64,000 nt of DNA from contig JBMGUZ010000007.1 of the NCBI GenBank assembly GCA_051530055.1, positions 19,178 through 83,177 of the forward strand. Reading direction: 5' to 3'. Position numbers and translations under genes: made by a program. The notes below the pieces were generated by a model. It was not told the origin of the DNA. It saw only the letters and a program-made list of their open reading frames with translations, and did no database searches. Source of the DNA: Neoechinorhynchus agilis (Eukaryota > Acanthocephala). Below, piece by piece: positions 1 through 8,931 of the stretch; within the stretch, counting starts at the first letter, position 1; the number at the start of each line of letters is the position of its first letter.

Positions 1-1147
1 GGATATAAATCCCATCGCCACTAAATCCTTCCTGTTGGGCAACTACTTTTCCCTGACATTCACCTTACTATTCCTCCCCCGCCAACAGTCCAAAAATCCC
101 TTTAACCCGAGAATACGTCTCCTCAAAGTAACTTTTATTTAACCATTCGTAGCCTCCCTCTTTCCTAACAGGAGATACAAGCTCCTTACTTTCCCTCTCC
201 TTAACCTCTAATCCCTCTCCTTGCCCCCTGAGCCCACTCCATAACCTAACGGAATCACACATATAAAAGATTTCTGCACCAATTACAAACTCGATCTCAA
301 TTCCTCTACCACCAATGACGCACAGCCAAAGGGGACGAAATACCGCTGAAGGGAGGAAACCCACTGATGAGTCCCGCCTCCTGGAGGTATCTGAGGATCC
401 GATGTACAAACTTTTAACCGTGCATTAGAGACTATGTGGTTATATCACTTCTTTGGTGTAATTGGTTTGGCTTTATGCCTAAATAAAAAAAGCCGGACAA
501 GAAAGGGATTGACTAAAATTGAATGATCATAACATACCGGCTTGCCAGTAAAACTTTAAAAAAATCTAAATGCTTCGAAATGATCCCTTCTCTCCCGCAA
601 CCCCACATCATCCCTTGATCTTCTAAATGACATCCTACGAGTCACTTACTTAAGAATTCTGGTCTCCAATTTTAATCAAATTTGAAATGGGACTCGCACA
701 TCACTCTTCCTCAAGCACAACACTTTTAAAATTTATCTCCTCAGACGCCCCCGACATTTATTAATCCCTTCAACCGATCTCTACAAATTTTACTTCTGCT
801 TTATTTTACCACACCTCACCCACGGTTATCCCATATTTTGCAACCTTCCCAAATCGCTAATCCGTCGTCTTGAAATTCTTCAAAAAATAGCATCTAAAAT
901 TTGTACAACTGACACTCCCCCTCTCACCGAATGCCTTGATGCTATTTTCATAAAACAATCAAAACGCCTCGTAACCCTACAACCACAATTTCTACAATTT
1001 ATCGCTCCCTTTTCACACGAGCATAACACTCGTAATCCTAATTCGTTTCATCCTCCATCAACCTCGCACCTCTCTAAATCTACGCTCCTTTTTCTATGCT
1101 GCCAAATCTTCTCGGATGTCATAACCTGAAATGATTCTGAGGAAAGA
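1..1147 (+). mobile_element. LINE fragment (APE-type, RT C-terminal part) with nested SINE-like insertion
   Basis: Bases 1-250 match the ORF1/early part of the LINE at 50.7-54.6 kb, and 250-1147 match its late reverse transcriptase region and C-terminus (compare 53690-54310). In translation the segment near 830-900 gives a typical LINE C-terminal stretch (HLTHGYPIFCNLPKSLIRRL). It is split by a SINE-like insertion at about 311-568. The frame is broken and the middle of the element is missing, so this is a dead, internally deleted copy. Confidence 0.75.
311..568 (+). mobile_element. SINE-like repeat, solo copy, nested in LINE
   Basis: A copy of about 258 bp begins near AATGACGCACAGCC and ends in an A-rich tail (AAAACTTTAAAAAAA). 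The surrounding LINE resumes after it (compare the uninterrupted LINE at 53715-53765). The same unit forms the inverted dimer at 5477-5930. It has no open frame and I see no clear Pol III A and B boxes, so the SINE label rests on size, A-tail, copy number and insertion into a LINE. It carries hammerhead-like strands GGGGAC-GAAA-UACC (331-344), CUGAUGA-GUCCC (364-375) and GGUAUC-UGAG (386-395); see findings. Confidence 0.65.
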
Positions 1148-1430
1148 TATTATCTAAAGCCTCTTTTCCCAACACCCTCATGTTTATTCGAGATTTATTA
1201 TCGAACGGAAAATGGGTGTTTTATTTGTTTATTGCTTCAAATTTTCGACGCCTTGCGTCTTCGTCAGGAAGCTTTTCTTCGGTTGTCTGAAAAGGACCCT
1301 ACAACCACAATTTCTACAATTTATCGCTCCCTTTTCACACGAGCATAACACTCGTAATCCTAATTCGTTTCATCCTCCATCAACCTCGCACCTCTCTAAA
1401 TCTACGCTCCTTTTTCTATGCTGCCAAATC
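974..1430. repeat. 135-bp direct repeats flanking a 187-bp interval
   Basis: Bases 974-1108 and 1296-1430 match base for base by eye. The first copy runs on into the normal LINE sequence to about 1147. The second skips 30 bases of LINE and then continues. The pattern fits a long target duplication or tandem duplication made when the 148-bp insert arrived. Confidence 0.85.
1148..1295 (-). mobile_element. Short Penelope-like/retroelement end with hammerhead-like hairpin
   Basis: A 148-bp insert sits in the LINE tail between two copies of a 135-bp LINE segment (974-1108 and 1296-1430). On the - strand it reads CUGACGAA, then a GACGC/GCGUC stem, then GAAAA (1242-1267), followed by AACACCC...GGGTGTT, which can form a second stem. 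The same CUGANGAA-stem-GAAAA layout occurs beside the Penelope-like endonuclease at 63.4 kb. Assignment to Penelope-like elements is inference from that shared motif. Confidence 0.45.
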
Positions 1431-1810
1431 AGGAAAGACCAACCTTACAAGCGCTCCTGTGAGCAATAAGCGTCAATTCCCACAACCGGATATTCTCACC
1501 CGAACAAACCTCCCTCTACTGGATAGTCCCACCCGAATAGACATCCCCCCGATCAGATATTACCACCAGAACAGACCTTCCAACCCAACCGAATATTCTC
1601 AAACGAACGGACACATTCTCACCCGAACAAACCTCCCTCGACTGGATAGTTCCTACCTGAATAAACATCCCTCCGACCAGATATTATCACCAGAACGGAC
1701 ATCCCTCGACTGCATATACCAATATTAACGGATGAAGACCCAAAGATACATGGCTCCTCCTAAACCTTTCTTTGTATTTTCAATAAACGTGTTATTATAA
1801 AGGCTAAATT
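1296..1810 (+). mobile_element. LINE 3' end with minisatellite-like 3' UTR
   Basis: The LINE coding end continues into a 3' untranslated region made of imperfect units of about 30-35 bp (core GGATATTCTCACCCGAAC, about 1487-1730). It ends in CAATAAACGTGTTATTAT at about 1780-1800. The same ending (AATAAACGT-T-ATTAT) closes the LINE copies near 2357-2381, 48009-48026 and 54537-54556, which defines the 3' terminus of this family. Confidence 0.7.
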
Positions 1811-2275
1811 CTTCAAAAATACGTGGACTGTTGTTGACGAATCATTTTATGCTAAATAAAATAAAAAACCACGATGGTTCTCAACTTTGCTTTTGTTTCT
1901 TGTCTTCTATTTAAAACATCAAGTCATGACGTGATGAGCAAAATGGTTTAATTTGTATACAAGAGCATTCGACGTACTTAGAGATTTCGAAACAGTAAAC
2001 TCAAGGCGATTATTGTGCTAGATAACCACTTTCAGTGTGGATATTATTCTTTTTTAGACCGTGCTCTTCATCTGAAACGGCCGCAAACTTAGTAACATGC
2101 GACATTTTTCTGAAGTTGGCTAGGAAAGTGTTAGAGTTGAAGCCGGATATTCTCGAACGTATTGACAAATTCTCACCCGAACGAACGTCGCCCGACTTTA
2201 TGAGACATCCCTCCGACCAGATATTATCACCGGAACCGACATAACTCGACTGGATATTATCATCCCAACGGGTGC
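1487..2275 (+). repeat. Degenerate ~33-bp repeat units of LINE 3' UTR (two blocks)
   Basis: Units resembling GATATTATCACCAGAACGGA and CATCCCTCGACTGG recur at 1487-1730 and again at 2143-2275. The second block precedes another LINE 3' end at about 2381. Units differ by substitutions and small indels. Confidence 0.6.
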
Positions 2276-2381
2276 GCTTTTTTTGGAACAACTGCGAACT
2301 CGAATGCTTACGAGGACCCAAAGGTAGATGGGCCCTCTTATTCTTTGTGTTTTAAACAATAAACGTGTTTTTATTATAACT
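1811..2381 (+). mobile_element. Second LINE 3' end, degraded
   Basis: AT-rich unassigned sequence up to about 2130 is followed by repeat units of the LINE 3' UTR and the terminal AATAAACGTG-T-ATTAT signature at 2357-2381. No coding potential is visible. Confidence 0.5.
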
Positions 2382-2383
2382 TT

Positions 2384-2990
2384 CTTTTCGTATCTACCAT
2401 ATAAGAACTCATCATCGAATCCTTCCACCGGCCCTCCAAACTCAACCCAGACCTCATTTTTGCGAACACCCCAGAACATCCAATACATCCCAAAAAATCG
2501 AAAAGGAAGCGACTCCCCAACTTCTTTGACTACGTCAACTGCACCAGCACCCTAAAACCCATATATTTCAATCTCTACGTCCTTTCACATTAAAAACTCT
2601 CTTTCTCTAAAACAAGTAAATAATTATCACTCAACACAAACAAAAAAACCCAATAAATCTGCCCGTCCAATGATAGTTGATCCACATCAATTCAAAATTC
2701 AAAACTCGCTCTTATCATTGCCGTACAAATTTTCGATTCACCCCCGGAATTCTCTCTTTGGGATAATCAATCCTTTTGATCGGCAACTTTTAACGATTCC
2801 TCCTTTAATTTACCACAATCGACGTACAATGCAACCTCAATTTCCCTCATTCCCACCCCCGATTTACCAAAATCAGAAATCCCATTTGTAATCGTAATCT
2901 ACTCCAATATTCGTAGCCTCCCTCCTAAACTAAATGAAATTCCACTCATTTCATCTACCTCAAAGGCGCTTACTTTCTTCAACTGCGATT
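2384..2990 (+). mobile_element. LINE fragment (5'/ORF1-ORF2 junction region)
   Basis: This matches 51372-51985 with very few differences, including a shared short frame starting at 2670 (mirrored at 51658). At about 2985 it switches abruptly to a different LINE's reverse transcriptase, so it is a chimeric junction. Confidence 0.75.
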
Positions 2991-2999
2991 CAGCCATCC

Positions 3000-4025
3000 T
3001 TCCCGGCGAAATGTTGGAATATTTCAGTGTTCCACATAACCTAATTGCCAGGATTCATAATACCCTTTTCTCGAAAGCTTTTTATTGCGATGATGATGCT
3101 GGCAAGACGTTTTATTACCCCGTTAACGGTGTTCCACAAGGATCGCAGATCTCCCCTATTTTATTCCTTTTAGCCTCTCAATACACTGTACAAAATTATC
3201 CTCTTAATTCATCTATGATTTGTTATGCAGATGAAATCAGTTTTGTGATGAAATCTCATAGGGCAGCCGGGCTGAAACTTTTAATGGAACAATCCATAGA
3301 GTATCTAAACACCATACTACCTCACATAAATCTTTCTGCCATATATCATTGTCCTTGGGGTGAATTTGATTGTACGTTCGTGAATCCTGTCCCCGGTGTT
3401 GACGTTACTCATTTATTTGAGAAATATTTCGCGAGGTTTTCCTTGCCTCTTCAGTCTCCATTGCTTGTAAGTTTTTAAATATTCGAGAAGCAATAGAGAC
3501 TGAAGAGGCAAGGAAAACCTCGCGAAATATTTCTCAAATAAATGAGTAACGACAACACCGGGGACAGGATTCGCCAACGTACAATAAATCTTTCTCTTAA
3601 TTTAATAAAAACAAAATTGATCATTAAGACCCGCTCAAGCCGAATACGCAGAAACTTCGAACTATTCTTTTCTTCACTTTTATCCGACAATTCTCAATCC
3701 TTATCGAACAACTATTTTATGCCCAACAAGCTACGTATTCTCGGACACACGAGCACAGTCAATTTATCCCCTAGGACAGACATTACTCAAATGAAAAAAC
3801 TTTTAAAAGTAGCCAAATCGAAAGCAACTCGTGCCTATAAATTGGGACTGATTTTTAATAACGCAAGAACTGTTTGGAAAACTTGGGTTATCTCCAGCCT
3901 TGTTTTTTTTCTCCCGAACACAAGTAACTTTTTATTCAAACGTTTTTCAGGCACATTGACTCATTGCCACAATCCTGGGTTTCCAAAGGATTTTTTGCCT
4001 GCGACGTTGAGATCGATGGACATCT
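3000..4025 (+). mobile_element. LINE reverse transcriptase fragment, second family
   Basis: The translation from 3011 contains the RT motif GVPQGSQISPILF and a motif C of the form YADE (normally YADD), about 60 residues later. The second part from about 3580 gives the RT thumb region (LNLIKTKLIIKT, then NKLRILGHT). The two parts are separated by a local inverted repeat and a frame break. The YADE variant replaces a catalytic Asp, so this copy should be inactive. Confidence 0.8.
3371..3584. repeat. Local inverted repeat inside LINE
   Basis: About 98 bp at 3371-3468 is repeated inverted at 3488-3584 around a ~19-base loop (TAAGTTTTTAAATATTCGAG). It repeats RT coding sequence head to head and could extrude as a cruciform. 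It is mirrored at 41240-41453. Confidence 0.9.
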
Positions 4026-4084
4026 AACATACACATCTGACACAAATATCCTCCGACGCTGATACGCTGAATAAATTCTCCTTG

Positions 4085-4345
4085 TTGTTGTGAGGTGTGT
4101 AAAAAAAGAACGTTTATTTGTTAGTTCTTATACAATCACCACCGTCCGCGAAATTGGAGCTTCTCTCCTTCCTCGGCTGTCGCTATCACGCTACCAACAT
4201 TGCCTCGTTGTAATGCGAACGAGATATTTTGTCGCAGGAATACACCTGCTCGTGCGTCGCCGGTCGTTTCTCTCAATTTCTTCGAGACATCCTGGAGCAG
4301 AGTGAGTTCCGAGCTACTAAGCGCTCCATACGTCTCTACTCCGAA
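4085..4345 (-). mobile_element. R2-like (RLE) LINE 3' end
   Basis: Read on the - strand this gives FGVETYGALSSSE then LRETTGDARAGVFLRQNIS and LQRGNVGSVIATAEEGE, a stop, and an A-rich tail. It is the C-terminal end of the restriction-endonuclease-type element found more completely at 18.1-19.25 kb. Only the last ~75 codons remain. Confidence 0.75.
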
Positions 4346-4616
4346 GGGCAGAAATTCATTGGAATCTCCAACCGTGGCCCACTATGGATATTCCCCCATC
4401 TTGAAACTCCTTCAAAAGCAAACATCTAAAGCCCATCGCAATAACCACCCAGACTTTCCCCGTTTACAATTAGCACTGGCTAACAAAATACTTGTTACCC
4501 GCAAAAACTTCCTTTCCTCCCTTTCCTCTAAAATTCATTACCCGGATCCCTTCCCCAAATTGCCCTCCACTGAATTAAAACAGGTTCTAGATTCCATTAA
4601 TCAGAACCTCGCCTAA
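4346..4616 (+). mobile_element. LINE fragment
   Basis: This matches the region around 52615-52890 of the large LINE (SRGPLW...FPRLQLALANKILVTRKNF in translation). It is fused to the R2-like end on its left. Confidence 0.7.
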
Positions 4617-4695
4617 AGGACACTATGTTGAATTTTAAAAGTAGATTCAATATTGAGGGAATAATGTAAGCAGCGAAATAATCGACTCATGGACT

Positions 4696-5004
4696 TTAGT
4701 TGCCTATTGATGGCAAATAAACCATCAAATTAATTGTAATAAGAACAGGAATGACATTTATTCCATGTATATTTTGGTTTTCTAAGGTGGGATCGTCATC
4801 CCAAACTAAGTTTGTTTCGTGACAACAAAAAAGGTTGAAAACTACTAGTAATGTCGAATCAAGGTTATACCGATAATCATATGAAGATTCGTTACGCTCG
4901 TCAAAATCCTCGGTGTTGTTCCGTGAAGGTGACCGATAAAATGCCCTCTTATATCCGGATGTTTGAATATAATTTATATTTCCTAATTTTCCATTATTAA
5001 TCAT
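4696..5004 (-). CDS. Hypothetical 102-aa protein (weak)
   Basis: An ATG-initiated frame of 102 codons ends at 4696. The product has no recognisable domain, no signal peptide and one hydrophobic stretch near the C-terminus. It lies between retroelement fragments and may be chance. It is kept because it starts with a true ATG and is preserved in both arms, which means little given the recent duplication. Confidence 0.2.
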   Translation of the reverse strand: MINNGKLGNINYIQTSGYKRAFYRSPSRNNTEDFDERNESSYDYRYNLDSTLLVVFNLFCCHETNLVWDDDPTLENQNIHGINVIPVLITINLMVYLPSIGN

Positions 5005-5465
5005 TTCTAGGAATTTTACTTTACTCGACTGAAGGCAGTAACGCTCAGAACATTTTGCAATAAAAAAGTTAAAAATCGTTTATCACATAATTTAAGTTTA
5101 TAAAACGTCTCAATGTTCTATTCCTCCTGGCGTTATTCTTTAAATTTCATCTATATTTACAAACCAGCTCTTCGTATGATACAGCTTTCATTTTCGCCAA
5201 CTTTGCTCCTAAAGATCACGCCCTTCCGCTTCTTCGTACCAGATTTGAATTTTTCATTAGTTATTTTACCGTGTAACATTTTCTCTTAACTTAATAAGAC
5301 TTTATATATTAAGATCGAAAAAATCGTTCTATTCTGCAAGACCTCTTACTTTTGATGGAAACGGACAGATTTCGTTTGCAACTAAAATACGCCTTTCGTT
5401 TCGATACAAAACTGACTCTCGCGCACGAATACTACCTAAATGCAGATCATTATTGTAAAACTAAC
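5005..5465 (+). other. Non-repeat stretch with possible exon interrupted by insertion
   Basis: From about 5350 an open frame reads METDRFRLQLKYAFRF and continues through LAHEYYLNADHYC to NCPYHG if the 5477-5930 insertion and one target-site copy are ignored. That suggests the insertion landed in an open frame. I recognise no family, and the rest of the stretch shows nothing. Confidence 0.25.
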
Positions 5466-5476
5466 ATCAATTGTCC

Positions 5477-5930
5477 TTTTTTTAAGTTTTACTGGCAAGC
5501 CGGTATTGTTATCATCATTCAATTTTAGTCAATCCCTTTCTTGTCCGACTTAGTTTTTTAGGCATAAAGCCAAACCAATTACATCAGAGAAGTGATATAA
5601 CCACATAGTCTCTAATGCACGGTTAAAAGTTTGTACATCGGATCCTCAGATACCTCCAGGAGGCGGGACTCATCAGTGAGTTTCCTCCCTTCAGCGATAT
5701 TTCGTCCCCTCCAATGACGCACAGCCAAAGGGGACGAAATACCTCGTTGAAGGGAGGAAACTCACTGATGAGTCCCGCCTCCTGGAGGTATCTGAGGATC
5801 CGGAGGAATGTACAAACTCTTAACCGTGCATTAGAGACTATGTGGTTATATCACTTCTCTGATGTAATTGGTTTGGCTTTATGCCTAAATAAAAAAGCCG
5901 GACAAGAAAGGGATTGACTAAAATTGAATT
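5477..5930. mobile_element. Inverted dimer of the SINE-like repeat, flanked by target-site duplication
   Basis: Two near-complete units lie head to head: 5483-5710 on the - strand and 5729-5930 on the + strand, around an 18-base loop (5711-5728) that is the extra 5' end of the + unit. The - unit ends in a poly-A (T run at 5477-5483). The sequence ATCAATTGTCCTT occurs immediately outside on the left (5466-5478) and on the right (5931-5943), an 11-13 bp target-site duplication. The units differ at several positions, so the dimer is not a fresh palindrome. Confidence 0.8.
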
Positions 5931-5943
5931 ATCAATTGTCCTT

Positions 5944-6865
5944 ATCACGGCGCTCGGCGTCCATTTATATTTTAAAGACTCCTGCAGTGACAACGACTTG
6001 CGACAACCAATGCTTAAAGATTGAAAGGAGTCGAACGGCTGCAATCGATTCCATAAATCCATTCAGAACAAATCAATACGACCTCGTAAATCAGGAAAAG
6101 ATCACTACATCGCTGCCACTTTTAAACAACTTAGCCGCTATTGGCGAAGTGGACTATTTTTCAGGTCTCGAAATATCTCAAAATCATGCTATTGCAAAAA
6201 AAAGGTGGAATTTTGATTTGACCAAGTTCAAACATTATTGCCTAAATTTCTAAAGATTCTTAATGTTTGTGGTGATTGGATATAGGCGTATAACGCCCAA
6301 AAATTTAGAATTCTAGAACGGAACTAATATCAATTTTTCGCCCCCACTTGAAACTGACGTCTAAAAGGCCATTTTGTAAAATTTTTAGGAAATTTGCATT
6401 ATTTAATAGATCGGATAAGAAGAAGTATCGACAGCGTAACCTTTTTTCCGTCAAGCAATGAGCAGAGCTTTTGAAAGTTCGCAGTAAGCTGTTTTCCCAA
6501 CGAACAATATTGAATGTTGATTTTATTTAGATTCAAGCGCTTCTAGGAAAGGAATTTTAAGTGAGATGCTTTACTACCATTGAACAATTTTGTATAGTGG
6601 ATTGAAACTTTAAACATTGGTGTACTTAAGTTGGTTTTCAATAAGAAGATTCATGCTTGAGAGTATGATTTTAAGGAAGATCCAAATAAAAACATTAAAT
6701 TTAAAATTTTAAATATTATAACCATAGAAACAACGTTTTAAGTAGATGCTTTGTTCATCAACGAGGTTGTTAATACGATAAAATGGGCCAGAAGCCTGGG
6801 ATTCCTCAGATAATTGTAAGAAATTCGGACACTTGTACGTTCGCCCACATTTGTTCGTTAAGGTA
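5944..6865. other. Intergenic stretch
   Basis: An open frame of about 100 codons reaches 6253 on the + strand but starts inside the repeat and has no recognisable domain. From 6254 to 6865 the sequence is AT-rich and I see no gene. It probably holds the promoter of the lysine-rich gene that starts at 6866. Confidence 0.4.
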
Positions 6866-7435
6866 ATGTCTGCAATTCGCCAACCGTTCGTCAATTATAC
6901 AATGACCCGTCATATCAATTCATGTGGTGGAAGGTACAATAACTACAAGGATTATGTTTATCAGTACCATCAATTGTACAAGCTAATGGCGGAAGGTATT
7001 TCCAAGCTACAAACGGAATGTAATAAACTGAAGGGAGTATGCGGGTTGGCAGTGCTCAAAAACAACAAAAGACGGACTAAAAAGCAAAAGAAAACGTATA
7101 AGGCGAAAATCTATAAGAAAATTTTAAAATTATTGCTACGGTATATCCACGAATTTAAAAACATTCCCTACCTGCGCGCTCCAAACAATTACTTAATGGA
7201 AAAACGGAAAATGAAAAAGCGTTGTGACAAATACGAACGAGGAATGGAAATTGTTTTATGGAAAATGACAGAAGACTATCCCAAATTTTATAATTTTATG
7301 GGCGAAACAGAAGCACTCCTTCAGGAGCTAAAGACGAAGAATCTGAAGCATTTTAGCAAAAAGAAAGTCCAGAAAAATATTTCCCGGGTACTTAAGAAAT
7401 TCCTAAAAAACTCTGGAGCCATGCCTCAGCGGTAG
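6866..7435 (+). CDS. Lysine-rich 189-aa protein, uncharacterised
   Basis: The first ATG gives MSAIRQPFVNYTM; an upstream in-frame TTG is unlikely to be used in an animal. The product is strongly basic, with Lys/Arg clusters in the middle (KNNKRRTKKQKKTYKAKIYKK) and end (KHFSKKKVQKNISRVLKKFL) and predicted mostly helical. Two Cys near residue 20-60 and a further pair give no clear zinc-finger spacing. There is no signal peptide or membrane segment. The gene converges on PHAX, whose stop lies only 214 bp away, so both 3' ends share a short intergenic space with AATAAA at about 7463. A nuclear or ribosome-assembly role would be a guess from composition only. An upstream exon is possible. Confidence 0.5.
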   Translation: MSAIRQPFVNYTMTRHINSCGGRYNNYKDYVYQYHQLYKLMAEGISKLQTECNKLKGVCGLAVLKNNKRRTKKQKKTYKAKIYKKILKLLLRYIHEFKNIPYLRAPNNYLMEKRKMKKRCDKYERGMEIVLWKMTEDYPKFYNFMGETEALLQELKTKNLKHFSKKKVQKNISRVLKKFLKNSGAMPQR

Positions 7436-7649
7436 CCCATTATTAATCTTATTTTTAAAGAAAATAAAATGGTTAAATTTCGAACGAGATAGGTAATTTC
7501 ACACATGCCAAACTTAACTTATAATAAAGAATTTAATATAAAAATATACGAGAACGACATACAAAAAATTATCATCAAATGAATTATATAAATACTGGTG
7601 CTTTGATAACCAATGATGTTTCAAGCACTCAAACAGGACTTTGCGCTTA

Positions 7650-8306
7650 TTACTCATCCGGACTATCCACTTCCATTTCTTCACCTGAATCTCTAGTGTT
7701 AGCATCGGCGATATCGCCAATATCGAATCTAGACAATGCGAGACGTTCGATTTCAGAATCAGCTGAATTCTGCGATGATTTATTGGCATTATTTCCATTC
7801 ATCTTGAGATCATCATTAGCGAAGATCTTTGTACGAGCTTTCTGGGATATTCTTTTCGTATTAGACATCAAAAAGAGAAAAACTCCACCAGGAGTCCGCT
7901 GTCTGCTTTTATTTATCGTAAGCATTCCTCCCTTTTCTTGAATTTCGTTTGTTTTTGCCAGCAGCTTCTCACAAACTTTTACTCCCCCAAATCTTACACA
8001 TCGTTCAATTAATGAGTGATTTGGTTCATTGAGTTCATCAATAATCTTCTTGCACAGCAATTGTTTTTGTTGAAAATTCCCTTTGTTCTTACATCGAAGG
8101 TCCGAATAACTAACGATTGGGCGGTTGTCGTGAACATTAAAATCTTGAAATCTCGGCAAATTGTCATAGTCCTTCCAAGTGGCATGGCGAACGCTCACTT
8201 TGAGAAGATCCATTCGATTTGTCGTGTTCTCAACGGCTTCTCGTTCGAGGACGTCCCGCCAAACGCTGTTCAGTTGTCTTTTGGTTTTCTCATCGTTGGA
8301 GGACAT
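7650..8306 (-). CDS. PHAX: PHAX-like snRNA export adaptor, compact form
   Basis: The 218-aa product carries the PHAX RNA-binding domain: NRPIVSYSDL (61-70), a helical segment ELNEPNHSLIERCVRFGG (91-108), then KTNEIQEKGGMLTINKSRQRTPGGVFL ending at 144, whose RTPGGVFL block (137-144) is the family hallmark. The N-terminus (SVWRDVLEREA, 14-24) matches the short conserved block that precedes this domain in other PHAX proteins. The acidic C-terminus (EEMEVDSPDE) fits the family. PHAX bridges capped U snRNA with CBC, CRM1 and RanGTP for nuclear export. Vertebrate PHAX is near 390 aa; here the acidic N-terminal export-signal region is absent or lies on an unseen upstream exon. The start is a real ATG, and PHAX and the 56-aa frame at 8761 diverge from a shared ~450-bp region. 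Confidence 0.88.
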   Translation of the reverse strand: MSSNDEKTKRQLNSVWRDVLEREAVENTTNRMDLLKVSVRHATWKDYDNLPRFQDFNVHDNRPIVSYSDLRCKNKGNFQQKQLLCKKIIDELNEPNHSLIERCVRFGGVKVCEKLLAKTNEIQEKGGMLTINKSRQRTPGGVFLFLMSNTKRISQKARTKIFANDDLKMNGNNANKSSQNSADSEIERLALSRFDIGDIADANTRDSGEEMEVDSPDE

Positions 8307-8760
8307 CTTAAGCCTTCAAAAAGGGACGCATTTTCCTCGGATTACGACGACAAAGTCACACACTCGTTAGGAAATAAATTTAGAATTATTTAAAGCTTTT
8401 ATAAGAAGAAGGAATAGTAAGAAAACTTTCAACTTTAAGTATGGATTCCTTAATATTCTCGAAAGGAATTACAAATTTACGATAATCCACCGATTTTCCT
8501 TAGGAGACCACAAAGATTTTATGTCGATAACCTTTTCCTAGCAATAAGTTGCGTTTTCAAAAACAAAATAGATCCAAATGGTAAATAGCGAGTAGTAAAC
8601 ACTTCGTTTTGTTTAAAGTAAGGAAAAAGAGAGAGCCGAAATTGTCAATTAACTAAAGAAATTAATCTGATCAGCTGATGAGATTCATCGAGGGAGATCA
8701 ATTGTGTCAGTTGAATACAAAAAGCAGATTCGATTCAAACAAACAGAATAAATAGTCGAC
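8307..8760. promoter_or_regulatory. Divergent intergenic region between PHAX and a small frame
   Basis: About 450 bp of AT-rich sequence separates two divergent starts. I see no TATA box I would trust. It should hold the PHAX promoter. Confidence 0.35.
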
Positions 8761-8931
8761 ATGTTTGAGCTTTCAAAAAGACCACCAAATTCGGAAATCG
8801 ACATCGGGCTGAGAAGAGCGCGGAAAACGTTTGCTCATAAAATCATAATGCTTAAGTACGGAGATCCAATAAAGAAAGACTTTCCAAGTCAGCAATTTAG
8901 AGGAAAATCTTTTAAATATCAAGGAAAATAA
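8761..8931 (+). CDS. Possible 56-aa basic protein
   Basis: An ATG frame encodes a 56-residue product beginning MFELSKRPPNSEIDIGL and ending FRGKSFKYQGK, followed by TAA. It is basic with no hydrophobic segment. The composition is more protein-like than the surrounding AT-rich sequence and it sits divergently from PHAX, but I recognise no family. It could also be the first exon of a longer gene. Confidence 0.35.
   Translation: MFELSKRPPNSEIDIGLRRARKTFAHKIIMLKYGDPIKKDFPSQQFRGKSFKYQGK

Noticed and set aside
364-420. Conventional hammerhead read straight downstream of CTGATGAG
   Set aside because: No GAAA follows the expected stem within reach; the matching GGGACGAAA lies upstream, so only the reordered version fits.
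311-568. tRNA-derived SINE
   Set aside because: I could not find convincing A and B boxes or a tRNA-like fold, so only SINE-like is claimed.
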